64,000 nucleotides of DNA from Marisa cornuarietis (taxonomy: Eukaryota > Mollusca > Gastropoda > Architaenioglossa > Ampullariidae), in NCBI GenBank assembly GCA_004794655.1, contig SMMW01000001.1, positions 8,877,501 to 8,941,500 of the forward strand, given 5' to 3'. This document shows, piece by piece, positions 28,533 to 41,105 of this stretch (positions within the stretch are counted from its first letter, which is position 1; each line of letters starts with the position of its first letter). A program made the position numbers and the translations under genes. Under the pieces are notes generated by a model that worked only from the letters and a program-made list of their open reading frames with translations, searched no databases and was not told where the DNA came from.

Positions 28533-28886
28533 TAATAATAATAATAATAGTGAAGATTTTTATAGCGCATATTCACACTCATAGAGAGCATGCTCTTAGC
28601 GCTTAAAACGAGGAAGAGACGTGGACTAAGTAGACACAGAACAAAGGGGACGAAAGAAAACGACAGTACTGACGAAACAGAAAACATTAAAAGGCATCAA
28701 GTAACAGGAACAGAAAAATATAGTGATTCTGCGAGAAAGATGGGTAAAGTAGCAAGAGGGAAGGGGGCGGGGTTAAGAAGGACGAGCATTGTGCGGACTG
28801 TGTTAGGAGAAATGCTCAAGGAAGAGGTGCGTTTTCAGTGCAGATTTGAAAGATTCAGTTGTAGGAAGGTGGCGGATATGGAAAGC
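28533..28886 (-). mobile_element. 5'-truncated L2/CR1-type LINE in the leader of gene C
   Basis: The sequence matches the 3' 0.35 kb of the LINE at 15573-15912, including the segment tatagcgcatattcacactc and a (TTA)n-type tail. Flanks are gacata on the left and ccata on the right, so the target duplication is about 4-5 bp. Gene B has the uninterrupted sequence gacatacagcc at 15096-15106. The insertion begins 14 bp upstream of the C start codon. Confidence 0.85.
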
Positions 28887-28921
28887 CATACAGCCAGTCA
28901 CATGCATTTCTAACTAAAACA

Positions 28922-28960
28922 TCAATATCTCGAGAACATAACATGGTATTTGCTCGCCAT
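28922..28960 (-). other. Short upstream ORF made by a duplicated start region (gene C)
   Basis: This frame is homologous to 15132-15170 and reads MASKYHVMFSRY then stop. The duplication therefore predates the split of the B and C blocks. In C it has been moved 0.35 kb further upstream by the truncated LINE at 28533-28886. Confidence 0.45.
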
Positions 28961-29523
28961 CTTGACGTTCTATTTGACATTCATCCAATAGTCTACATTT
29001 CTAACATAAACATTAATATCTCGAGAAGATGACATTCCTGGTCTACATGTCTACCAGATGAACTTTCACCCCAAACTTCAAAAGTTTTAGACATTGTTCA
29101 CCAACTCACTTTCGTTGTCCAGGTGTACATTTTTTTACCGAAGACATTTTGGTGTTGTTTCACTTAAGCAATTCAAATTGGGGGTTTCAGATTATAATTT
29201 CCTTACATACAGCATTTTATTAACTTTTTTTAGGGAGGGAGAAGGTGGAGAAGAAATCCGCCATCTCTAGCCGACACTTTTGTCTGTTTCAAGACACAAT
29301 TTCTATTGCGTCTGCTTTTTATCGACACTAAATAAACGAGTTTCACCTATTTCTAACAACCAACATGTGCTGAAATAGATGTTCACGTTTCTCTGAAATC
29401 ACTGCCTACTTTCATTACACTAGTCAGTTTTCTTCTAAACCATTTTGAAGCGCTGCTGAAGAGCCACAGAGTCGCCGTGGTGTCCCTATGACCCTAACGT
29501 CGCATATTGCGTATTTCTCTCAC

Positions 29524-29553
29524 CTTAGTTTTGTACCGGAGAAAAAGGATATA
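29524..29553 (-). other. Possible 5' leader exon end (gene C)
   Basis: This is the counterpart of the blocks at 5391 and 19367. The coding strand reads ctaag followed by GTGAGA at 29518-29523. Gene D has a weaker relative near 38447, where the donor would be GTTATA. Confidence 0.35.
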
Positions 29554-30219
29554 TACATGTGCCGCTCTTTCTCCTTCCTTCCTTCTTATTCTGCAGGCTA
29601 GCTACACGTTGAATGTCTAATAAGTTCCCATCATCTTAGCCATTGTTGTCCTTGTCAGTTGGGAGTCGCTTTTCTATGAGAGCATGGGGTTGCCAAAAAT
29701 GACATTCCGTGCTTTTAAATGTCAAAAATACAAAGAAACCAAACTTAAATTTTTAGGAACACTTAAGAATATCTATGTTATTAAATTTTTTCCGGTGGTT
29801 CCGGTAATAACGATAATTGGTGTGAGTTTAGCCTGAGATTTTTTTTTAAATTAGCGATGAATAAAAACGAACAAAGAAGGAAAATGTTTCCAACAATGGT
29901 CGACCGCGCCTATATTCTGGAAGTTGATGGAAAGAACAAATGTTACAACACAAAAAATGAATGCTTTTATTATTTTTAATGGTTTTACAACAAAAATATT
30001 CTATTTATTAATTAGTTCTTTTTCTGTTTCTTTAAGACAGTAGAAATTGTAATTTAAATCTTGTTTATGGTGAACAATTCGCGAAAGCTTTAGCATCTGC
30101 TAATTTTCTGCTTTTTAATTGCTAAAAGTACTTGGTATATGTAAAGGTATATGTAAAGGTTGAGCACCTGATAATTTCTTCTTGTTCCATTTCTATATTT
30201 ACTTTGCATATGCGTGATT

Positions 30220-30280
<61 letters not shown>
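30220..30280. repeat. (TG)n microsatellite
   Basis: Counterpart of 20226-20292 in block C. Confidence 0.97.
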
Positions 30281-30281
<1 letters not shown>

Positions 30282-31175
30282 TTGTTTATGTACGTGTGTA
30301 TGTTTGAAGAGTAGGAGTGTGTTCTTAATGTGAATTATGACGAGTATCAAGCTGGTGTACATCAGTGCTGGTTGCTCGTCAGTTATTTCATGCTATTTAA
30401 CTGGTCACCACCAACTGCTTGCATGATTCAGAACGTCAGTATTGGGGTGCACGTTAATGTAGTGGTTGTCATCCCTGCAGAGAGAGGGCCTGTGTTCAGA
30501 TCTCGTCTCGAGCCACTCTTTGTGACACCTGTTCGTGGGTTTTCTCCGGGTACTCCGGTCTCTCCTCTAACAGTGCAAACTCACCTAGTGTAAAAGTACT
30601 TTTTCCGAAAAAAACCCAGCCAACCATCGTCAGTATTCGCAATTTAAGTCTAATCTACCGTTTGACCTTTTCATTGAAGTATTTCTGGTTTCGTGACCAC
30701 ACTTGTCTGTGTGTGCTTTGTTTTTATGGTATCCATGTATCTATGTATGTGTGTGCGCGAGTGCGTGTGCATGCTTGTGCACGCATTTATCTGAAGTGGT
30801 ATTCCAATCGATCGCAGTACCTGTCTAATGATACAATGTTTACATAGGTAAATACTAATCTGCACGGCCAGGTAGCCGTAACAACAATTACTTGTTTATA
30901 CACAATTGGTCAATGCCTTTTAATTATCGACATATTGAGAGTCTTCAAAATGTCAAACAATTATGTGTTTTGATGGAGTTTGCCTCAGCGTGTGTACTGA
31001 CTATTTATTGTTTGTTTGTCGTGCTACAGCGTCGCAGTACACTAGACCTTAAGGTACAGTACTTGTTACCTGGTTTTCTCTATCTTTCAACTGTTTCTGC
31101 AGGATTTTGTCGAATTTCAAAGATAGAGAATTGCTTCTGGCAAACGTGGATTTTAAAAATATCCCCTTCCAAAGT

Positions 31176-32070
31176 TACAGTCGATTCTGGCTAATAGGAC
31201 CACATCGGGATGCGATCATTTTGGTCCAAATAACCGCATTGTCCGATAAATCCACGTTTGCATGAAACAATTCTCTATCTTTGAAATTCAATACTATGTT
31301 ACAAGACGGGAATTTTCCATACGTAACTTATTAAAATGCCATTATGATTTTTATTGTGCAGCACACACGTATGGCGAACATACGAACAAGAAGTACTGTT
31401 GGTTACAAACTTTGTTAATTGAAAACTAAATTTACAAACAAATTTTTCGAAACGATCTACAAGATACTCAGCATGCAAAGCACAATATATAAAAAGCCAC
31501 ATTCCAGTCAACGTTTGAAGAACTTACCCAGTGTCATCTGAAGAGCTCTGTTGACGGACTGTCGTTGAACAATAATCAAACATCTATCACAGCAATGACA
31601 CTGCCTTCATTTCCCTCCTCAATACATTTCCTGGCATCCTGTGTTGTCACTTGCACCATCTCATTATTGGCCTCATCATCATCACTTTCCAGGTCTTCTG
31701 ATGCTGTCATGTGTTTCACTGCATTGCAAGCAACAATTGCAGCGTCGTGATCGTCATTTTCATCGTAGCATTGAAGCTCGTCGTCGATGAATACAAATTC
31801 TTCATAATAATGGACCTGTTGAAGCTCCACATTTCCGTCATCATTTTCACTTTTAATCAGCATGTCCACATCCATCTCCAAGACCAAAATGCTTAAAGCG
31901 GGCAACTTGTGGCTTCTTTTTTCTTATTCCCTCTCACGTTCTTTGGTCTGATTAAACGAAATTTGGGTCCAAAAAGCGAATAATATTAGGCTTATGTAAT
32001 AGGATTTGTTTCGGTTCTTTAAGATTCGGTCCGAATAAGCTGCAGGTCGGATTAACCTGATTCGACTGTA
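31176..32070 (-). mobile_element. Tigger/pogo-like DNA transposon, internally deleted
   Basis: Terminal inverted repeats begin tacagtcgattctggctaat on the left (31176) and, in reverse complement, tacagtcgaatcaggttaat on the right (ending 32070). The target is TA on both sides. About 0.9 kb remains. A minus-strand frame (31576-31905) has the acidic, Asp-rich C-terminal tail seen in Tigger-type transposases; the DNA-binding and DDE catalytic parts are missing. Confidence 0.7.
31576..31905 (-). pseudogene. C-terminal remnant of a Tigger-type transposase
   Basis: A 109-codon frame, rich in Asp and Glu, with the segment A-S-E-D-L-E-S-D-D-D-E-A-N-N-E followed by T-T-Q-D-A-R-K-C-I-E. This layout is typical of the tail of Tigger-derived transposases. 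No DDE triad is present, so it cannot be active. It lies within the inverted repeats at 31176-32070. Confidence 0.5.
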
Positions 32071-32869
32071 ATTCTATGTCGTAAGAATTATTTGGAATCA
32101 ATAGATCAGTGGTAACACTGAAGTTAACTTGCATTTTATGGATGTTTTTGTCTTGTCTTCACCATGCATTCAAAAATTATAAATCCACTCAAAAACTTGG
32201 AGAAAAATGAGACAAATTGTGGAATTATCACAAGCGTTAGCCCTTCATGGTGTAAGCAGGAAAGATGGAAAAAAAACTAGCTAGATTCAACGAAAATGTC
32301 TTTATTTATAATCAAACATGATTTTTTGCAAGAAATAAGTATTATATATATATGCATTGTGCCTAATAACAGTCAGCTGATCCTCTAGCTTGAATGAAAC
32401 AAAATTATGCTATAAGACAATAAAATTTGTCATGTCAAATATTACTTCCTGAGCAAATATCAAGCATGGTATTTTCTGGTAAATGCATCTCGACGAAAGA
32501 CAAATGCGTCTTACATGGTTAAAAACTGGTTATAACAGTGTGCAGTAGGAATATGGTCAGCCAACTTATCTCAGATCAGCATGAATGTGTGGTCAGTGTT
32601 TAAAGGTTCAAACTTATTCTCAGTTAAAGAAATAGTTCACGAGTCTGATCGTGCCTATTAAAGGCAGATTATTTCTTTATTTAATATGGTCCGTTTTCCT
32701 CAGTTTGGTAAAATTACAAGCACTGTCCTATCATCTGGACGCTGGATGATATAGCACAAAAACATAAGAACGAAAACCATATCAAGACAGTGTTAACAAC
32801 TTGTCAGTTTCGGTAAAGTGTAGGCGATAAACACATGCGTCCTCACTTTGATAAACTTTAATAAACTTT

Positions 32870-34065
32870 GATAAGCCCTTTTGGCTATACAGTTGATACA
32901 CGATTATCACCTCTTAGCTATAAAGTTGATACCAGATTATGCCCTCTTGGCTATAAAGTTGATACACGATTATGCCCTCTTAGCTTTAAAGTTGATACAC
33001 GATTATGCCCTCTTGGCTATAAAGTTGATACACGATTATGCCCTCTTGGCTATAAAGCTGGTACAAGATTATGCCCTCTTGGCTATAAAGATGATACACG
33101 ATTATGCCCTCTTGGCTATAAAGTTGATACACGATTATGCCCTATTAGCTATAAAGTTGATACACGATTATGCCCTCTTGGCTATAAAGCTGATACACGA
33201 TTATGCCCTCTTGGCTATAAAGCTGATACACGATTATGCCCTCTTGGCTATAAAGTTGATACACGATTATGCCCTCTTGACTATAAAGTTGATACACGAT
33301 TATGCCCTCTTGGCTATAAAGCTGGTACAAGATTATGCCCTCTTGGTTATAAAGTTGATACCAGATTATGCCCTCTTAGCTATAAAGTTGATACAAGATT
33401 ATGCCCTCTTGGCTATAAAGTTGATACACGATTTTTCCCGCTTGGATAAAAAGTTGATACAAGATTATGACCTCTTAGCTATAAAGTTGATACAAGATTA
33501 TGCCCTCTTAGCTATAAAGTTGATACACGATTATCACCTCTTAGCTATAAAGCTAATACACGATTATCCCCTCTTGGCTATAAAGCTGATTCACGATTAT
33601 GCCCTCTTAGCTATAAAGTTGATACAAGATTATGCCCTCTTAGCTATAAAGTTGATACCAGATTATGCCCTCTTGGCTATAAAGTTGATACACGATTATG
33701 CCCTCTTGGCTAAAAAGTTGATGCACGATTATGCCCTCTTAGCTTTAAAGTTGATACAAGATTATGCCCTCAGCTATAAAGTTGATACACGATTATGCCC
33801 TCTTGGCTATAAAGCTGATACACGATTATGCCCTCTTAGCTATAAAGTTGATACAAGATTATGCCCTCTTAGCTATAAAGTTGATACCAGATTATGCCCT
33901 CTTGGCTATAAAGATGATACACGATTATGCCCTCTTAGCTATAAAGTTGATACCAGATTTTGCCCTCTTGGCTATAAAGTTGATACACGATTATGCCCTC
34001 TTAACTTTAAAGTTGATACACGATTTTTCCCGCTTGGATATAAAGTTGATACACGATTTGGCTTC
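32870..34065. repeat. 33-bp minisatellite, about 36 units
   Basis: Unit of 33 bp with the core gttgatacacgattatgccc, then tcttggctataaa. Substitutions are spread between units (cacg/caag/ccag, ttgg/ttag). Because 33 is a multiple of three and the unit lacks stops in two frames, long open frames of 11-residue repeats result (193 and 403 codons). One unit near 33770 lacks a few bases, and both open frames pass or end there. I judge it noncoding: no start context, no flanking domain, and repeats open in two plus frames and one minus frame. Confidence 0.95.
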
Positions 34066-34069
34066 TTTG

Positions 34070-35170
34070 CGAGGAAGGCGACATGTGAGTGAGTGACTTC
34101 TTGATACAAAAATCGGTTCCGAGTTTTCCTTGATTTAAAGGTGGATACACGAGTGCTCCTACCCTAACCCCAGCGGATTGGGAGATTTGACAATAACAGT
34201 ACAATTACATAGTTTAGATGTTCCCTTTATTTGTTGTTGGGCGACTGTGGCAAATGACAAAAGCAGTTTGGGGGGCTTAATATTTCAAAGAGTCAAGATT
34301 CAAATTCTTTATCAATTTTGCCACCCTATTGTCACATTGAGAATGTAATAACAATTACATAAACAGTACAAATACATAACTCTCTACCTCTCTCTTACTT
34401 TTTTTTTGTCCCTGCTACTCTTTTCCAGTTTCAACCACAACCGTTACTTATTATAATTGCAGTTGCATATCTATCATTATTAGCAAGTGTTAACTTTTCG
34501 TTATTCCTTTCTCTCTCTCTCTCTCTTTATCTCTTTCCGTCCCTTTTTTCCCATTCATTGTCAACATTTTCTCTTGTCATCCACCGCCATCATCAGTTAT
34601 TTTCTTCACATCAGTGTCATATCTGTCAGTGTTACACAATAATAAAATCTTTTTATTCCCCGCTCTTTTCTAACCGTAGTTCTTTTCATCATCTAACACT
34701 ATGTCCATATCACAATATCCATATAGACGATTGTCTGTTCTTTGAGTAGTCTCTGAGACAGTTCGAGTGAATGCAATCAAATTACAAGGAAGTGATCAAG
34801 ACATTTTCCACAGGCGTCAAAACTTTAAAGAAATTTAAAAGTTGGTGACAAGCAATCTTTTTCAGGCTTGATCAACAAGAAAGCCAGTGATTAATCTGAC
34901 TAAGCAGTGATTTTTGTAATTTGTAGGAAGACCTACGCTTTCTCTGAGAAAAGAGTTTTAATACACAAGGAAGTGATTTCTCAGGCAATTCATGCCATGA
35001 ATGCAGTTGTAATCAATGCGTTCATATACTTTGCTCTTCTAATGATATAATGCATGTATCTCTGACAATGTGAACAGATTATCCTAGATTTCCTGTCCTA
35101 CCGAACTCAAGCTTCTGTAAATTGTGCAATCATTAATGTCATGGCTTTAAAATCTGACCGTTTGTGTAAT
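34070..35170. other. No recognised gene
   Basis: Downstream flank of gene D. The stretch around 34300-34380 (caagattcaaattctttatc) looks like a LINE 3' end on the minus strand, but no coding part is left. Confidence 0.45.
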
Positions 35171-35177
35171 CTGGACA

Positions 35178-38100
35178 CTACTTCTTTATCAATCCTAGTG
35201 TTTCTCTCAGAGTTATACGAAATCGAGATCCCATGCGATAGTAAATAATGAAATTCATGGAGCAATTCACAAGGCGCAGCTGTCCTATGATTCTCCACAG
35301 TACAGTCAGCGTGTTGTAGTAATGTCCGGATGGACTCAACTCACTAACGAGAAACACACATATCTGAACTATGACCATCGGGGACAGACAGAAGATAAAC
35401 AAGACCGATGAGGCCACGAGCATTCTAGTTATCGCCACTTCCTTTCCTGAAAGTCCAGGAGAATCTCTTGTCATCTCATTTATCGTCTTGACTGACGTCG
35501 CTCCGTGTTGATGGCGCCACTGAGCGGCCTGATAAAGCTTGATGATGGTGAGAATTGTAGCGACAATAGTGACAAATAGAAGGACGATGGTAAAGACAAC
35601 AGAGTAGATCAAAACATCGACGATCTCAAATGGCACTTTGTTGTCCAGATAAAAGCTGAAATATATTGGCATCATCTCATTCTTCTGTTTTCGTTTCCGC
35701 TTTTATTCAATCTTTCATTCTCCCATCCATCGACTCATTGGAAAAAAATATATTTTATTAATTTTAAGATTAATTTCAGAATCCCTGTACTTGTGTATGG
35801 TGATATGTTAGTGTGTAACTGTGTTTGTTGAGATGTCTCTGTGTAGCCGTGTTTGCTGGGATATCTGTGTGTAGCTGTCTTTATTGAGATGTCTCTATGC
35901 ACCTGTGTTGAGAGCCGATTCCCGGACACAGAGAATTGAATGGCACGATGAAGGATCCTCACTAACATAGATCAGCACAAGACATCAGTCATCGAGGACA
36001 GCTATAGCCATCTTCTCACAGAAAGCAAAGTTGTACTCAATCGATGTATTGAGTGCTGCAAAGACCTTTACTACTTCCAGCTGAAGACCAACGCAAGATC
36101 CTGACTAGAAACAGTGAACCTGCAGACCTACCAGTACTAGGGTAAGAGATCTAAAGAGCTGTACGCATTCCGAAGGAAGGAAAGTCGTCTGGCTGAGCTG
36201 CTCAAGCAGGGTGGCGAAGAAACTACCAAGACCCTCACTGCTTTGTGCCAAAGAGCCCAGAAGGGCCCAAAGAATGGATGCATTCACTAGTCATACGTCT
36301 TCTCCGAAAAAAAGGAAACAGCAAACAATATTGAAACTACAGAACCATAAACCTTATCAGACACCCAAGCAAAGTCATGCTAAAGGTCATACAGAATCGC
36401 ATCCGCACCACTTCAGAGTAACTGCTAGCGAAAGAACAGCTGGCTACAGACCACGTAGAAGCACATTTTAGCAGATCTTCAACCGTCGCATACTTATAGA
36501 ATAGCAACTTCAGCATCAGCGGGACCTCTACCACAACTTCATTGAGTTTAAACAAGCATTTGACAGAGTTTGGCAAGAGGGACTATTGCACGTGATGGCA
36601 AATTTCAACATTGAAGAAGGGTTCGTTTAAGTCATCAAAGCGCTATATAATAGCTCAAGAAGAGAAGGACTGCTGGATAACCAAATAGGAGCTTACTTTC
36701 ACACTACAGTAGGCGTACATCAAGTATTCCCCTATCTCCGATGCTGTGTGATATCTTCTTAGAAACATCATGCTCCAAGCCCTTCACGACCATCATACTT
36801 CCATTTCTATTGAAGGAAGGCCAATCTGCATCATACGCTTTGCAGATGACATACACCTGTTAGCAGGCATTGAAAAAAACTGCGACCTCACTATCAGAAT
36901 GACAGTTTGAATGCAAATTGAATGGAGCTGTGTTTGCTGACATGTCTGTGTGTACTTGTGTTTGCTGTGATGCTTCTGTGTACCTGTGTTTGGTGTGATG
37001 TCAATACGTTTTGTGTCTGTATATCTCTTTTTCTTTCCCTACCCTTTCTATTTCCTGCTTATGAGTTTTTTTCTTCATATATTATATTACATATTATAAG
37101 TTCCTTACCGCCGTGTTTTCTCTAAAGTCAGATGAGCAACAGGAATTTATGTTAGCGAGCGTCTTTGTTCGCAAAAAAAAGAAACTGGCAAATTCTCACC
37201 TAGTGAAGCCTGCTATGCTGGTTGTCTGATTTGTGAGGGGATCAAACACACAGATAAAGATGTGCTTGTAGCCAGCAGTAAGAGCTATGCCGCCCACCAG
37301 AAATACACTTGTAACCAAGATGACCCAGGCCATGGTGGAGGTCTTGAGGTATTTCTGCGCCTTTAAGGGACTGAACACACAGAAACACCGCTCAAACGCG
37401 ATCACGCAGGTCAGGAACTGAGAGACCCACATGAACCCTGTGATACCTGAAGGTAGAAGCTTTTTTTAAAATGAAGTCGCTTAAGTAAGTACCCATTTTG
37501 CATTAAATAAATCAATTTTAATAGAATTTTAACTCTTCGATGTCTGCTTCATCAATCATTTAGTTCAGCAACGTTTTCAAAAATTCTACAGACCGGCAAT
37601 ACTGACCTACTGTGTACTGAAGGAAGAAGCCTGACTGCACGTTAAACAAGTTCCTGTACATCATCTCAATATTCAGTAGAAACTGTACTGTCAGGGCCAC
37701 GAGGTCGGCCACAGAAAGTGTGAAGAGACACAAGTTGATTCTCTCTCTTAGTCCTTGTCGATAAAAGATGGCTATGTTGAGGATGTTGGCCGGGAATCCA
37801 AAGAGAAACAATAGTGGAGACACGGTAGCACAGAGAATACTCGTGATCCAGAACTCGGTCTGCGGATTAAAGTCATAAAAATTATCACGCGTCTTTTGAG
37901 TCTTTTACCTTGTTTAATCGTATTTACTGCTGGCATGCACTTGGTTCGGATTTAAAAGCAAACGGTGCCATAAAAACAGCTTAAACTTTACTTTTCAGAA
38001 ATCTTAGCAGAAGAGGGTTGAGGGACCGTCTTAGCAAATCTGGGATGTCATCATGAATACCTTTTAATGTAGACAATCTTCCACAGCCACATTAAACCAA

Positions 38101-38311
38101 TAAAATGCAATCTTTATATCGTTTATCAACTAATATATATCTTTACCTCGTGACTGATAAGGTCGTGTGGATTGTCCCAAGGTTTCACACCATCTGAATG
38201 CTCTATAACGCAGCCTTGTGGAGCATTAGGCTCAGCGCTGACGAAGGTGAGCGTGATGGCTGGAACACCATCTTCTACAGGAAGTGACGTCGTCTGGGAT
38301 TTTCTCGCCAT
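35178..38311 (-). CDS. Receptor gene D: rhodopsin-like 7TM GPCR, candidate chemosensory receptor
   Basis: Exons are 38147-38311, 37607-37859, 37200-37446 and 35178-35655 (1143 bp, 380 residues). Phases and borders match the other copies. The last exon is three codons shorter, within the third intracellular loop, and the tail ends GLIKK rather than QCKKN. The residue before the E-R-C motif of TM3 is Phe (AFERC) where the others have Cys (ACERC). This is the only difference in an otherwise identical 153-bp exon 3 core. TM1 reads LFLFGFPANILN. Intron 3 is 1544 bp because it contains decayed RTE LINE sequence in the opposite orientation (about 35950-36910). The frame is open throughout. Confidence 0.85.
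35950..36910 (+). mobile_element. Decayed RTE-like LINE in intron 3 of gene D
   Basis: The plus strand matches the intact RTE-like copy at 60170-60720: about 36340-36600 carries broken RT motifs, and 36830-36870 encodes the R-F-A-D-D-type box. It is antisense to gene D. Frameshifts and stops are common. Confidence 0.65.
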
Positions 38312-38499
38312 TTTGAATTTCTATTTGACATTCAACCAATGGCATGACTAGCCAAAGAAAAATGTAAATATCTTGAGAATAGAATAGTCCTGAGCAACAT
38401 CTCTATCACTGCCTATTAATGGTAACCTGATTTATAACCTTTTCTGTACCTGAGCAAAGGGATGTATACAGGTTCCCCCTCCATCACTTTCTCTCGCTC

Positions 38500-38660
38500 G
38501 CTCGAGCGGTCCGGTGACGCAATGGTTAGTGAGGACTGGCGGTGCTGGGTTCAGTCCTCGTTGTAGGGCACGTTCTTTTTCTGGATGTGCCATCTGTTTA
38601 CAGTGCTGGCTGCTTTGCCGTATACTGCCTTTGTTAATGGCTCGGCGAAAACAACCAATA
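38500..38660 (+). mobile_element. Possible SINE head upstream of gene D
   Basis: The sequence gcaatggttagtgaggactgg with gggttcagtcctc further on resembles the A and B boxes of a tRNA-derived SINE. The later cgggtactccggtt at about 38779 also occurs at 30548 and may be a shared SINE or LINE tail. Evidence is limited to these motifs. Confidence 0.35.
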
Positions 38661-38900
38661 TCCCCCCTCTCCCTCTTATCCCTCTCCCACACTTTGAATG
38701 TCTGATATGATCAGTCATCTGGAATCAGAATTTGCATGTGACAGCCGTTCGCAGAGTTGGCCGTTGAGGATTTTTTTCGGGTACTCCGGTTTCCGCTCCC
38801 TTTTATCATCCTACCTCTCTATAGCGCGAAATCGCACCAAGATAGAAACACTCTCCTACTGAAAGTATGCGTGCGTGCGTGCGCCCAAGACTAGGTAGAA

Positions 38901-38902
<2 letters not shown>

Positions 38903-38997
<95 letters not shown>
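38903..38997. repeat. (AC)n microsatellite
   Basis: Dinucleotide run with two small interruptions, upstream of gene D. Confidence 0.97.
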
Positions 38998-38999
<2 letters not shown>

Positions 39000-39144
39000 G
39001 GAACGTGTGTTTTGCACGTGAACCCGGGTACTCATCCAATGGAGAGCAAACTGTAAATATCAATTTGAGCAGCTATCACCATGAAGCAGGAACACATTTA
39101 CAATCTTTTCCCACAATATCATGGGATTTCCTCAGTCGCTTAGT

Positions 39145-39270
39145 ATTATCAGAGGAAACAGCCAGTCTCAGGTGGGAGAGCCAGTCCCAGTAAGAGCAGT
39201 CACCACCAGAGGAAACAGCCAGTGTCGGTGGGAACAGTGACTACCAGAGGGAGCAGCAGGCACTAGAAAA
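39145..39270. repeat. Imperfect minisatellite, core ccagaggaaacag
   Basis: Related to 20590-20740. It links the upstream region of D to that of B. Confidence 0.65.
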
Positions 39271-40362
39271 GAGCAGTTGGTATCAGATGGAATGACCAGC
39301 ATCGTGGAGATCAGCAAGTATCTACTTTTTTAAGTTTCTTCTCCGCCTCTCGTCCAATTCAATCTCTTTTTAAAAACCTATTAACTTTTAGATTCATTTA
39401 CGAATTCATATACTCTGATATGCAGATATGTCTGTGGGTACGTTTGTGTGTGTGTTTTTTTCTCTTTCTCTTCCTTTTCAATTTCCTGCTTGTTTGTTTG
39501 CCTGTCTGTCCCTTTCTCTCTACTTCCTGTTTATTTGTTGTCTTTCCCACCAGATGATATGAAGTGTTTTCACAGCTTTTTCTCTAAAGATAGCGAGCAA
39601 TAAGACTCTGTAGTCTTCCGGGTGCATTTTAGTGTGTGTGAGAGAGTAGGCGGGTGTGTGAGAGAGGAAGAAAGAGAGTGTTTTGGAGGAATTGGCAAAT
39701 GTTCAAGTAGAGAAATTTACAAAAATATAAAAATTTAACAGGGAAATACCAATAATTTTCAGATTCCCTTAAGTGCAAGAAGAACAAAACCACCCGAGGT
39801 GGATGGAAGTGCAAAGAGGATTTTCATTCAATTTTAACTTCATTTCAGAGAGGGATTCATCAACGTTAACTATAGTGTATCCCAGGTATGAAAGCCAAAT
39901 GGTAACCAAAAAACACAACTGTGGATCGTTTGAAGGACCAGCGTGTATAAAATCAATTACATGTTAAAACAGTTTTCTGACACAACTTACCGTTAGAGAA
40001 CAAGTATATTTTCAGCTTCAATAAGCCTGTAGTATCGTAGGAGCATCAAGGAAAGCATAGATATACTTCAGTCGTGTATCTGTAGTACAGCAAATTGTCG
40101 AACGGAAAATTTAAGGAGAAACGTATCAAGAAAATGTCCAGAATTTTGGCTTCTTTATTTAAACTCGAAGACAGGAGACAGTTAACAATTTTGGCTTGTT
40201 TTATGTGACCTCAGAGGAAAGGGACATATAATTAACAACGGCTAAAACTATTTTCAAATAGAAAAAATTCGTTTACCGTGCGTAATGGTAGGTGCAACGA
40301 TGAGACCAATGAGATGGTTGCCGAAAATCGTGAAATTTACTGTCCGAATTTACTGTCTTTCA

Positions 40363-41105
40363 AAGCTGTGTAGAACTACTTTATGTCTCCGGAGACTAGG
40401 TAGAACTACTTACTTACTCTCTCCCAAGACTAGGTAAAACTGCTTACTGTCGCCCAAGACTAGGGAGAACTACTTACTGTATGTCTCCCAAGACTAGTTA
40501 GAACTACTTACTGTCTCCCAAGACCAGGTAGAACTACTTACTTACTCTCTCAAGACTAGGTAAAGCTACTTACTTACTCTCCCAAGACTAGGTAGAACTA
40601 CTTACTGTCTCCCAAGACTAGGTAAAGCTACTTACTGTATGTCTCCCAAGACTAGGTAGAACTACTTACTGTCTCCCAAGACTAGGTAGAACTACTTACT
40701 GTCTTGTCTCTCGATGCTGTGTAGAACTACTTACTGTCTGTTTCTCAAGGCCGTGTAGAACTACTTACTTTATGTCTTTCAAGACTATGTAGAACTACTT
40801 ATTGTCTTGCCTCCCAAGACTAGGGAGAACTACTCACTGTCTTGTCTCTCAAGGCTGTGTAGAACTACTTACTGTCGTGTCTCCCTAGACTAGGTGGAAC
40901 TACTTACTGTCTGTTTCTCAAGGCTATATAAAACTACTTACTGTCTATTAAAGCTGTATAGAACTACTTATTATCTTGTCTCTCAAGGCTGTGTAGAACT
41001 ATTTAATGTCTTGTTCCTCAAGGCAGTGTAGAACTACTTTCTGTCTCTCGAGGCTTTGTTTGACTACTTACTGTCTTTCAAGGATGTGTGGAACTATTTA
41101 CCATC
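40363..41105. repeat. 30-bp minisatellite, about 24 units
   Basis: Unit core tagaactacttactgtctcc with caagactagg, mutated to variable degree and length. It lies between D and E. No open frame of note. Confidence 0.9.

Larger units (their letters stand above)
24200..30420. repeat. Duplicated block containing gene C
   Basis: Partner of 6700-20740. It is shorter because it lacks four of the insertions of block B and carries one of its own (28533-28886). Confidence 0.8.

Noticed and set aside
32881..34092. 403-codon open frame as a protein gene
   Set aside because: It is made only of minisatellite units, is open in more than one frame and has no flanking unique coding sequence.
40363..41105. 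CRISPR array
   Set aside because: Units are tandem and contiguous with no unique spacers; the genome is clearly eukaryotic. The same holds for the arrays at 32870, 51113 and 59740.
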